Origin: Rhodopirellula sp. SM50 | Lineage (GTDB): Bacteria; Planctomycetota; Planctomycetia; Pirellulales; Pirellulaceae | Direction of reading: 5' to 3' | DNA: 64,000 bases | NCBI RefSeq assembly: GCF_002289565.1 | Contig: NZ_NTFY01000006.1 | Coordinates: forward strand, 52,248-116,247 | Shown: positions 9,951-20,400 of the stretch, piece after piece | Layout of the letters: each line of letters starts with the position of its first letter | Numbering within the stretch: position 1 is the stretch's first letter | Notes under the pieces: generated by a model | The model's database searches: none | The model's input: the letters and a program-made list of their open reading frames with translations, nothing else | What the model was told of the DNA's origin: nothing | Made by a program: the position numbers and the translations under genes

Positions 9951-10772
9951 ATGAATCGTTTTTCAGCAGCAATCCTCTGTCTGCTCACGCTCGCGATCGG
10001 CTCAGCCGTATGGAGTCAGGATGCGGCTTCGAAGACGGCCGTCGTTCCCGGGGAGGCAGCAAACGAGGGCTCCAACGACCCGACGGCAGACTATCCACAG
10101 GGCGAGTTGGGCGAGATGGTTCGCTTAGGTGAAACGCTCGTCAAGGAAACAAGTTCGCATCCGATGACGCAGCCACTGGTCGGCAACCCGTTGAATTGCA
10201 CGTCCTGCCACTTGGACGCCGGACGGCATCCCAAAGCGGCTTCCTTCGTCGGCGTGGCGGCAGCGTATCCTGCCTATTCGCCACGCGAATCGGCGGTCAT
10301 CACACTGGAAGAACGTATCGCCCACTGTTTCTTGCGCAGTCAAAATGGCTCGCGTCCTGCCCCTGGCGGGAAGGTCTCGGTCGCCATCGCAGCTTACATC
10401 ACCTGGGTGTCGCGACGCACGCCGATCGACATGAACCCGATCGCGCCGCTTGGGCCGAATCGCCTCAAATTGCTCGATGCCGACGCGATCAAGCCAGACA
10501 TTGCACGGGGCGAAACACTCTATGGCGACCGTTGTGCGGACTGCCATCTCGCCGACGGCAGTGGATCGGATGAGGGACCGCCGCTATGGGGTGAACGATC
10601 CTTCAATGATGGGGCCGGTCTTTCCAAGGTGTTTAAAATGGCGTCGTGGTTGAAAGTCGCGATGCCGCCCGATGACGCCGACCTGACCGAGCAAGAAGCG
10701 TTCGACATCGCGGCCTTCGTCAATTCACACCCGCGTCCCGAATTTAGGCCAGAGCGTAACGACCCCCAATGA
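9951..10772 (+). CDS. Diheme cytochrome c, TsdA-like (thiosulfate dehydrogenase family)
   Basis: This 273-residue protein has a signal peptide (MNRFSAAILCLLTLAIGSAV) and two c-type heme motifs, CTSCH (Cys83-His87) and CADCH (Cys195-His199). The N-terminal half follows the TsdA pattern: NPLNCTSCHLDAGRHP, a VGVAAAYPAY segment, then LEERIAHCFLRSQNG, where Cys126 is placed like the unusual axial heme cysteine of TsdA. TsdA couples two thiosulfates to tetrathionate in the periplasm. Activity is inferred from these motifs only; other diheme electron carriers share the fold. The ATG at 9951 is preferred over the TTG just before it because GAGGAA lies 8 bases upstream of the ATG. Confidence 0.82.
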   Translation: MNRFSAAILCLLTLAIGSAVWSQDAASKTAVVPGEAANEGSNDPTADYPQGELGEMVRLGETLVKETSSHPMTQPLVGNPLNCTSCHLDAGRHPKAASFVGVAAAYPAYSPRESAVITLEERIAHCFLRSQNGSRPAPGGKVSVAIAAYITWVSRRTPIDMNPIAPLGPNRLKLLDADAIKPDIARGETLYGDRCADCHLADGSGSDEGPPLWGERSFNDGAGLSKVFKMASWLKVAMPPDDADLTEQEAFDIAAFVNSHPRPEFRPERNDPQ

Positions 10773-10821
10773 AAAAAGGGGAATTCCGAAAAAAAGGGGA
10801 AAGGGGTTTTTAACGTGGCTA

Positions 10822-11038
10822 CACCGCAGAGCGGTGGCACAACACAGCCCGGGGTCGCGCAGCGCACCCCGGGGCGTGGTGGATTGGCAATGGAGCCCCA
10901 TGGGGGCTCAACAAACCATGCGGCGAGATCGGGCGGATGGTGTTGTTCAACCCCGTTGGGGTTGGCGGCGAGGTGGTGAACCGGTCTTGGGGTGCGCTAA
11001 CGCGACCCCAAGCTTTGATGTGGCACGCCGCTGGCGTG
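10822..11038. repeat. Cluster of six different short palindromes
   Basis: Six unrelated hairpins follow one another within 217 bp: CACCGC-GCGGTG (10822-10836), CCCGGGGT-ACCCCGGG (10848-10873), GAGCCCC-GGGGCTC (10893-10909), CAACCCC-GGGGTTG (10948-10964), CTTGGGGT-ACCCCAAG (10986-11012) and CACGCC-GGCGTG (11024-11038). Each stem is perfect in its core. A related composite (GAGGT-ACCTC, ATCCC-GGGAT) appears at 60888-60937. Such ordered mixtures look like a compound dispersed repeat. Confidence 0.75.
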
Positions 11039-11063
11039 ATCCCGCGATGCCAAATAAAACCCC

Positions 11064-11131
11064 CTTCCCCTTTTCTTGGTCTTCCCCTTTTCTTGGTCTT
11101 CCCCTTTTCTTGGTCTTCCCCTTTTCTTGGT
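11064..11131 (+). repeat. Four exact tandem copies of a 17-bp unit
   Basis: The unit CTTCCCCTTTTCTTGGT repeats without change at 11064, 11081, 11098 and 11115. Partially matching pyrimidine-rich sequence follows to about 11155. It lies just past the stop of the immunity candidate (minus strand), so it is in that gene's 3' flank. Confidence 0.9.
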
Positions 11132-11164
11132 CCGACGTCCCCTTTTTTGGTGGTCTCCGCTATT

Positions 11165-11437
11165 TCAAAAAATGTCATTCAATTTCGTCGTGACTTGACG
11201 AATGGAAATTCTGTCTGAGCTCATCAGTGCTTTCATGATCTTTCGATGCAACGTCTTTGCTTGTGCCCCATCTTCAAACTCAACAGCAATCTTAAAACTA
11301 GCAAATGTAGACTCGACACTAACGTCAATTGATAGCACATTTTTTATGGCGAGTAGGTTTTCACGTATCGAACCTATGACTTTGGTCGGTTCTCCATCCG
11401 TAACGTGAGTTTCTATTTCGAATACTGTTTGCTTCAT
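11165..11437 (-). CDS. Small protein, candidate immunity protein for the giant toxin
   Basis: This is a 90-residue protein whose ATG (11435-11437) overlaps the TGA of the giant gene by four bases (ATGA), a typical translational-coupling arrangement. There is no good ribosome site of its own, which supports coupling. The sequence (MKQTVFEIETHVTD at the start, TTKLNDIF at the end) has no signal peptide or membrane segment. Its predicted strand-helix-strand-strand-helix-strand order is compatible with a ferredoxin-like fold. I do not recognise the family. Position immediately after a C-terminal toxin domain is the hallmark of polymorphic-toxin immunity genes, so a role in neutralising the nuclease-like domain is inferred from context only. 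Confidence 0.72.
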   Translation of the reverse strand: MKQTVFEIETHVTDGEPTKVIGSIRENLLAIKNVLSIDVSVESTFASFKIAVEFEDGAQAKTLHRKIMKALMSSDRISIRQVTTKLNDIF

Positions 11438-14400
11438 GGTCTTGTTGTGCTCGGGTAATATTTGAGTCCGTTGCTTGCAAGAGCTTCGATGGTATCCTCC
11501 AGTCCTTGCCAATAACTTTCCGTATATTCAATATCAAAACCTGGGTACTTGTTTCTTACATACTCCACGTACTTTTCGCCTTTCGCAAGATGCGCAAAAT
11601 CTGGTTTCGACGTTATGTCATGGATTGTCACGTGTCTTTCTTGGAAATTGATCAAGACCAAGTCCGGCTGTACACCTTTGGCTAGTCGACGATTGACGGA
11701 TGCGACAATAGTACCGTCTCCAAGATTTTGTCCCTCGAATTGACGCCAGAAATTTGTGAAACGCCGGTCGTACGCTCTACCAGTTTTCGCCGCCCACGCA
11801 GTATTCGCATTCTGAGTCCCCACCAATTTTTCTTGCAATCGATGAGCATTCCGAGCCTTGAATTGGTTCCAGGTCAGCGTCCCCCCGTCCCGTACATAAC
11901 TGCCAAACCGTCCTTTGAGTTGGTTGAGAGTGTACTGATTCTGATTGTGAACGAGAATCCCGCTCGCTCCGACAGCGTAGACATGTTCTCCGTGAACCTC
12001 GATGTTGTAGACGTCCTTTGGGCCTCGAAGGTCGATCAAAGTTGTCAGCGACGTCGTTCCATCAAACGTCGAAAAGACGGATTCGCGATCGAAGTTTTTC
12101 GCTTCAACAAATCGGCCCGTTGCTTCATCCCAGAACGGGTGATCGGGGGTGGTTTGGATTGGGGTGGGTTCTCCTTCGATGGTGAGGGAGAGAATTTCTG
12201 TGGCGGTGTGGCGGAAGGTGGAGAGGATGACTCGGCCGGGGCCGGGTTGGATGTCGGGGGTGGGGTGGATCGCCGTGATCAGGGCTTCGTTGTGGGTGTC
12301 GGCGACCGGGATGTCCATCAGCGTGCGTTTGCCGACTTGGACGTTGTTGGTCTTGAGCCAGATGTCGGGTTTGAGCGTCGTCAGCTCCAGGACGTCTCCG
12401 TCGCGTTTGAAGACTTTGGCGGTCACCGCGACGTATTGGGACCAGTCGGGTTCTAACAAACAGGCATCGGCGCGATCGATCAGCGGGTTCTCGCCCAACA
12501 CCCGCTCGCCGACACGCAATTGCTCGATCGGCTTGGTGGCGGATGGTTGGTCGGGGTCGCTCGAGGGGAGGTGCACCGGCGTGCCGGCGACGAAACACTT
12601 GACCGTCAACGCTCCGATCGTGCCGCCGATCATCTGGCCGTAGAACGCGTATTGCAGACTGGTGCTGACGTCTTGTCCGGTCAGCTGGCCATAGGCGAAC
12701 CCGATCCCCGCGCCGCCGGCGTCGTTTGCCATCGCTCGGGCTGCATACAAGATCGACCCGCCGCGACCGGCCGCCGCGACTCCGGTCCCCGCGATCCCGC
12801 CGATCAGGCTGCCGAGCAGGTAGCCTTCTGCGCCAGACAAACCGAGTGCATCGGCACCCGCGTAACCCACCGCGCCTCCGACGAGGCCTCCGACCGCACC
12901 GATCGGGTCCAGCCAACCGAACGTCGCCCCGAGTGCGATCTCGGCGAACCCGGCCCGCTGACCGCTCAATTCGCCTTGGATGTAAACGTCGATCGCTCCG
13001 GCCCACATGCCCGCGACCAGCGGCAACGCCGTCCCGCCACTGGCGACCAACGCGGCCGCCGAACCGACCACCAGCGCCCCGGTCGCCATTACGACTTCGA
13101 CGTCGATGTTGCTGAGCGTGTCTGCGACGGCGTTCGTTTGGCCGGCATCCGTCAGCGCGCCACCGATCTGAAACAGCCCGTTCTGAATCGCCAGATTACC
13201 GACGTCGATCAACAGGTGATTGGTCGCGTCGGCGAGCTGCGTTCCGACCGCTCTGGCCACGCCGCTGGCACTCGCCCCGGCATCGGACGCAAACGACAGC
13301 AACGATCCGCCGAGCGAGCTTAACCACCCAGGCGACGAAACCTGAATCGACGAGACGGCACTCTCCAGCTGCGACAAATACGGTGAAGCGGCGTCGTAGG
13401 CGGCGTCGAACAGTCCGCTCGCATACTCCATCAGTTCCCCAAGGGCACTGTTGCCGTACGCCTCTTGGGCCTCGGGGACCGGTTCTAATCCGTAGGTGAA
13501 CGTGCCGAAGGATTCGTTGTGGACGAGGACAAAATGGTCGGTGCCGGGCAAGCGGACGTGATAGTTGTGATGCTCGGCGACGCAGAAGTTGTAGACGGGA
13601 ACAGGTGGGGATGGGTCGCGGGTGATCGCGGTGATGGTCAGGGGAAGGTTGTCGGCGGTGGTGAGTTGGTCGCCGGGTGTGAGGTCGGCGGCAAGTTTCC
13701 AAGTTCCTGGAGGGGAGCTGCAAGTTTCTGGTTTCAGGTTCCAAGTTGTTGCGGGGGACTGGGGGGAAGCGGTGGGACGGTTGATGACGTAGAAGGGGTG
13801 GCCGGCGGTCGTGGCGAGTTTCGTGTCGCCGATGTGGAGGTGCAGGAGTTGTTGTGGGGCGTTGTGGTAGGTTTCGGTGACCGCGCCGGGGGTGGTGGAG
13901 GGGGAAGCATGGGAGACCCCCACCTCGCTCCGCTCGACCCTCCCGCACAGAGGTCGTGCGGTTTCAGGGCGTTGAATATAAAGGGGTTTCGTTACTCTCC
14001 TCCTGGGAGAGTCGAGCGCAGCGAGGAGAGGGTTTGCCATGGTGCGTCGACGGGGTCGAGGATCACTGAGGTGAACCTGGCGATTCTCCGTTCGACCTCC
14101 CCTCGCTTCGCTCGACCCTCCTGCCAGGAGGGTGACTCTAAAACTGCACGACCTCTTCACGGGAGGGTAACGATGGTGTGAAACTTCTGGTTGGGGGCGG
14201 GAGGCGACGAGGTCGCCGGGCGTGATGGCTTCAATCGGTTTGGTGCGGCCGTCGGCGAGTAGGATCTCGGTTCCGGCGGGGAAACAATATTGCTCGATCG
14301 CCTGGGCGCCATGAGAGGCGTAGCCGGCGATGATCGAGCTGCCGGACCATTCGCTGCCTGCGGCCACGCCGGCGACGCCCGCGGACTGGACATCGCGGAA

Positions 14401-17400
14401 TGCGGCGGCAGCAAGCGTTTCGGTCGGCGCGGCGGCGGAAGAGCCGATCGCGGACGCAGAGAATTCGCCGAGTGATTCAGCCGCTCCGGCGGTCGGCAGC
14501 GGTGGCGGGTCGCCCATCACTGTCGGCACACCGGTCGGCGAATGATCCAGGTTTCCCGGCGTGCCTGCCGCGGCATCGGACGTGTCAACAAAGTCGATCA
14601 GCGAGTCGTAGCGGCCCGCGCCGCTGAACGTGATGTCGACGTCGCCATCGATGTAGTTGCCCGCTTGGGTGACCACTTGATCGATCAAGTCGGTGAAGCT
14701 GTCGGTCACACCGTCGACGGTGCGCGAGCCCGTTGCAGTCCCGTCCACCAGGCTGGACCGTTGGAAGACACCGGTTTCACCGTTGACGGATTCCGATTCG
14801 GTGAATGTGTCTTGCCCCGTCAAATCGACTTCGAACACACCGCCGGCATCGGAACCGGTTTGCGATAGCGAATACGTTTCGGTTCCCGTGGTGACTTGTG
14901 ACGCATCGCCGGTCAACGTGTTTTCATCGCGGTCGCTTGAGTAGGTTTGGACGCCGTTGCCGGACAGACTCGAATGTCCCGCGGCACCTCGATCGATGTC
15001 TTGGGTGAACGACCACGTTGCTTCGCCGGTGCTCGTGACGTCGAACACTCCGCTGACCGCGTTGCCGTTTGAGTCGGTGTTGGAGATGTCGGTCGTGGTG
15101 GCGTCGTAGTCGACCGAGAGGCCGCCGACGATTCCGTCTTGGGTCAGCGAGGTGACGACCGTTGAATCCGTTTCCGAAGCGATCACGCCGGTGATCGAGT
15201 TCCCGCCGCCGGTCGAAGTGGTGTCCGTCGAAACTCGATGGACGGCGCTGTGGTCGTGCACGCCGTCGGTGGACAGGACTGTTTGAGTCGTCGCCTTGGT
15301 GCCGTCGGAATCACTTGCACTGGTGAAGACGCCGGTGATCCGATTGCCGGATTGCGTGCCGGTTGAATCGTTACTGGCGGTCTCGGTGATCGACAACGTG
15401 GTGCCGTCGGCGTCGGTCAAGGTGCGCGACACCGAGGTGTTCACTTCGGAACTGGATGCGGATTCAAACGCTGCGGTGACCGAATTTCCCGCCTCGGTGG
15501 ATTCCGTTGCGGATTGAACTTCGGACGTCGCGGAGTACGATTCGCTGCGGATTCCGTTTTCGCTGATCGCGGTCGTGCTTGCACCGGTCGATGATGACGC
15601 GTAGATGCCGGTGATGGAGTTGCCGGTCGTCGCAGAGGTGTGGGTTGCCGTTCTCGTGATCGCTTTTTCGTCGCTGCCGTCGGCGTAGGTCGTGTTCTTG
15701 CTGTGCTGGTAGGTCTCGCTGGAGGAGAAGGTGCTGGAATCGGCTGTCGTGATCGCGTTGCCCGTGGAAGTGGAGTCGCTGCTGGTCGACGTGGTTTCAT
15801 GCGACGTAAACGATCGGTCGCCGATGGTGCCGGATTGGTTGCGCGTGGACTGGCCGGTCGATTCGACGGTGTCGCTGTAGTCTCCGGTGATCGCATTGCC
15901 GCTGCCGCTGCGGGTGATCGTGGCGGTGGAAGACGACGCGTCGGCAAGGTTGCGATCCGTGTTGGTTTCGGTCAGCTTTTGGCTGGACGTCGATGTGGTC
16001 GTGGAGGTGACGGTATAGAGGCCGGTGATGTCGTTGCCGATTTGCCGGAACACTTCTTCCAACGCGTCGGACGTTTCGCTGGAGGAGGACTCGGTTTGAT
16101 TGTGGGAAGATCCGGTCGCCGACGAAGTCACGTCTCGCGTCGCTTCTTCGGTGTACTCGCCACTGGTTCGATTGCCGCTGCGGGTGGTCACCGTCTCGGT
16201 GGACGAGCTGGTGCTTGCGGAAGTCGAACGGGTTTGATTGGTGGACGTTTGCGTGGTGGCGACGGTGCGTGTCGAAATCGTCTCGGTTTCGTACACGTCG
16301 AAGCGGGTGTTTCCCGCTTCGTTTGTCGTCGACGAGGCGGTTTCGACCTGTGACGAGGTGGTGAGCGAGAGTGTTTGGTTGACGCTCGAGCCGGTCACGT
16401 CGGCTGATGACTCCGTCACCGCTGTCGACGAGTAATCGCCCGTGACTTGATTGCCGGAGTCGGTCGATGTGGTCGTGGAGTTGCCGGTTCGCTGCAGCGT
16501 GGCGGTCGAGGTCTGATTGGTCGTCGTTTCCTGCAGTTCGGATTCCTGCTCGGTCGTCGATGTCGTTTGGTAGGTGCCGGTGATGGAATTGACGGTGCCA
16601 CTGCTGGTGGAGTTCGACGATGTTGTTTTGTCGAGCGCTATCGTCAGCGTTTGATTCGTGTCGGATTGCGAGGTGGTGGTCGACGTTGTCCCGGAAGACT
16701 CAAAAGTCGACGCACCGGTGAAATCGTTGCCGGAGGTGCTGGACTGGGCCGTTCCGCTGGTCGACACCTCGATAACGCTGGAAAGCGTTTGATTGGTGGT
16801 CGATTCGTTGCTGGTCGTTGCGGCCGTCGACGTGACCGATTCGGTAAACGTTCCGGTGATTCGGTTGCCACTGCGGGTGGTCGTCGCGGCAGATTGGGAC
16901 GATGCGGTTGAGGTGAGTGCGAGCGATTGATTGCTGCTGGTTTCGCTGGACGACGCGTTGGTCGTTGTCGTGGTTGAACTGGAATAGATTCCCGTCAGTG
17001 CATTGGAGACCTCCGTCGTGTCGCTGACGGAGGAACTGGAGTACGTGGTGGCGACGGTGACGATGTCTTGATTGTTCTCGGACGTGGTGCCGGCAGACAC
17101 GGATTCGGAATGCGTGGTCCGAGAATGCTCGCCGCTGATCGCGTTTCCGGATGCCGTCTGGGAGGTTTCGGTCGTGGAACTGGATGAGTTTGTTGCGGTC
17201 AAATCCAGATAGGCAAACGTTTCGAAGAACGTCGCTGCGGATTCGGACAAACTCGATGACGTGTAGGATCCGGTCAGGTGGTCGCCCGTGCTCGTCGCCG
17301 TCGAGGTGGTGTTGTTTGTCGAAGCGTTGGTCGAATGGGGATCAATTTGGTTCGATTCGCTGTGTCGCTCGGTCGAGGTCGCGGTGACCGTCGATTGGTA

Positions 17401-20400
17401 GGTGCCCTCGACACGGTTGCCCGATTTCTGGTTTCGGGAGGTCGAAGTGCTTTCGAAGGTGGAATCGACGACGAGCACTTGGTTTTCATCGCGACCGGTT
17501 CCGGCGGCGGTGGTGTTGGTGGTGGCGTCGGACTGGTAGGTGCCGGTGATCGAGTTGCCGGATTCGGTTGCGTTGGTCACCGACGTGCTCGTTGAATCTC
17601 CACTGACGCGGAGTGTTTGGTTGGTCAGCGAATGCGCAATGACCTGCGTGGACGAGTCGGAGGATTCGGTGTTGTAGGTTCCGGTCACCGAGTTGGACGT
17701 GGCATTCGATGAGGACGTTGTCGTGGTGTTCGTCGTCTCCGTCGTCGTCTCGGTTTGCACGGTGCCCGATGCGGTGGTTGTCGCTTGAGTGGACGCGCTG
17801 TCGGACGATGTCGATGCACCGGTGATGGCGTTGCCCGAGTGGTGCGTCGTGGAACTGAATGAGTAGACGTCGGTGATCGTGGACGTGTAGCCTTGGTTGC
17901 TGGACGATTCGTCGCGTGTCCCGCTGGCGGTCGTTTCACTGGATGAGGTGAACGCACCGGTGAATTGCGATTGGCTCGATTTCGTCGTCGTTTCAGAGGT
18001 CTCGGCGGCCTGGATCGTGACCGTCAAGTCTTGGTTGGTATCGGTTTGATCGAGGCTGCGGGTGGTGTGGATCACCAGTTCCGATTGGCTGGTTCCCGCG
18101 ATCGAGTTGCCCAGCAGTGTTTCATCGGTGATTTCGCGGGTGACGCCGGTTGCCTGGATCGTCAGCGGCCCGTTGGTGGATGTCGAGCCGCGCGTGGAGG
18201 TGGAAGAACCGGCGGAGGTGCTGGTGAACTCGCCGACGATCACGTTACCGTTGGAACGGTTTTCGTACGTGCTGACTTCGGTGGTGGTGTAGTCGACGGC
18301 GAGTGATTTGTTGGAATCCGACCCAACGATCGTCGAGTCTTGTGAGCCGGAGTTTGAATCGTCGTAGATGCCGGTGATCGCGTTGTCGGTGCGTATGCGA
18401 TTGGACAAGAACGTTGTGGTTTCGTTGGCCGATGCTTGCAGCGTGCCGTTGGAGTGCGTTTCGGATCGTGTTCGTGTGCCGCTGGTTTCCGCGCTGTTGG
18501 TGGTGGAACCGGCGATCGAATCGCCGGTGAAGACGGAGGTTTGGGTCACCGATTCGACGATGCTCGACCGGACGTCCAGGATTTGATTGGTCAGGATTTG
18601 ATTGGTCAGGGTGGTCGCCATCGACGTTTCGGTCGCGCTTTCGGAGGTTCCCGATCGCAGTCCGGAGATTCGATTGCCGGTGACCTGGTCCGAGGTGGTG
18701 ACGGTTTCGGTCGCCACGACGGTTTCGGTGCGGGTTTGATTGGTCGTGGTCTCGTCGGTATCTGCGGTGGCTGTCGAATCGCTTTGTTGCTGGAAATCAC
18801 CGAGGATTTGGTTTCCCGTTGCGGTGACGGTTGCCGAAGACGTCGTCGTGGTGGCGTTCTCGGTGGTTTCGGTTTGGTTGGTCGAGGTCGTCGTGCGGGT
18901 GGAGGTCACCGCAGAGGTCGACGTGTCGGAATACAGCCCCGTGATTTGATTTTCGTCGCGTCGGTTGGTGGTCGTTGACGCAGCGGTGATGGAGATCTCA
19001 GCCGAGTCGAACGCGTTGGCGGACGTGTCGGTTTGGGTGGATGTTTCGGCAACCGTGTTAGAGGTCGACGCGGTTGTCAAAATCGAATTGCCGACCGATT
19101 CGACGGTGCTGGAACGGGTGACCGAGACCGCTGACGTGGTCGTCAGTGGTCCGTTGACCGTGGTTTCGTTCCGGGTGACGGTCTGCTCGTCGTTGGCGGA
19201 TTCGATGTAGTCGCCGGAGAGACGATTGCCGGACAGGGAACGGGTGGAATCCACCTGGACGACGCTTGTGATTTCGGTGGTGCGTGACTGGTTGGTGATC
19301 GTTTGGTTTTGATTTGACGTCGATGCCGAAGACTCAGAATCGGTGAAGCTTCCCGTGACCGAATTGCCGCTCCGCTGGGTCGCCGAATCGATGGTCGTCG
19401 TCGAGGTGGTTGCATCGGTCAACGACTGATTCGACTCGGTCTTAGAATCGGTGGTCGATTGATGGAGTGATTCCGATCCGTGGTAAACGCCGGTGACCGA
19501 GTTGCCGCTGCCGGAACTGGAGGATGTTGTTTCGGTTCGCGTGGTGCTCGACCGACTGAGGGTGCGATTGCTTGCGGTCGTAGCCGTTTCCACGGTGCTG
19601 GTGGCGGATCGCGATTCAGAAAAGTCACCGGTGTTTTGATTGCCGGTATTGATCACGGTCACTTGTCCGCTGGATGTCGACGTTTCGCTGGTCGTGAGTG
19701 TTTCGTTGACGGCGGTCGATGAAGTGTTTGATGACTGCTCGGTCGTCTTGGTCGACTCGTGCTCGCCGGTGATCTGATTGTTCTGTGCGGTGACGTGGCC
19801 GGTTGAAGTGGACCGGGTGTGTTGAGTTTGCGTCAGAGTTTGATTGGTGGTCGATGCGTCCGAGACCGTTTCGCGGGTGGAATCGGAAGTTTGGTCGACG
19901 ATTCCCGTGATCCGGTTGCCGGCGACTTCCGTGGTCTCGTTCACCGTCGTGGTATTGGTTTGGACTCTGGTCAGCGTTTGATTGGAATGGGTGGAGGTGT
20001 CGGTCGAGTTGGAGGTTTGGGAGTTGGTTCCCGAGAAGTCTCCGGCGATCGAATTTCCGCTGGAATCCGAAAGGGTCGTGGACGTCGTCCGGGTTTCCAC
20101 CGACGTCACCGAGCCCTGGTTTTCTCGCCTGGACCGCGTTTGCACCGTGCTGGATGTCGTGGACGATTCTTCGAACAGGCCGCTGATGGAGTTGGACGTG
20201 GTTGTCGATGATCCGTTGCTGGTGGTGCTGGAAGCATTGATGTTTTGTTCGGTCAGGCCAACAAGCCGACCGACGTCGATGACGATGGTTTGATTTTCGG
20301 CGAGCGTCGCGATCGGGGAATCGGGGTCGGCAGGAAAGACGATGGGCTCGGCGGTCGTGATCGGATGCTGGCCGTTGAGTGAAACGCCCAGCGACGTCGA

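Larger units (their letters stand above)
10773..11164. other. Non-coding region of stacked palindromes and tandem repeats
   Basis: No gene is supported between the cytochrome and the immunity candidate, which converge here. The content is purine-rich A/G runs just past the cytochrome stop, six short palindromes (10822-11038) and four exact 17-bp repeats (11064-11131). Open frames here are repeat translation. Confidence 0.65.

Noticed and set aside
10819-11218. Overlapping open frames on both strands across the palindrome cluster
   Set aside because: They consist of palindromes and 17-bp tandem repeats, with no conserved domain, start context or coding-like composition.
11944-14286. Hint domains considered as true inteins
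   Set aside because: The residues following the terminal His-Asn are Glu and Gln, not Cys, Ser or Thr, and there is no homing endonuclease or split host domain, so autoprocessing Hint domains fit better.
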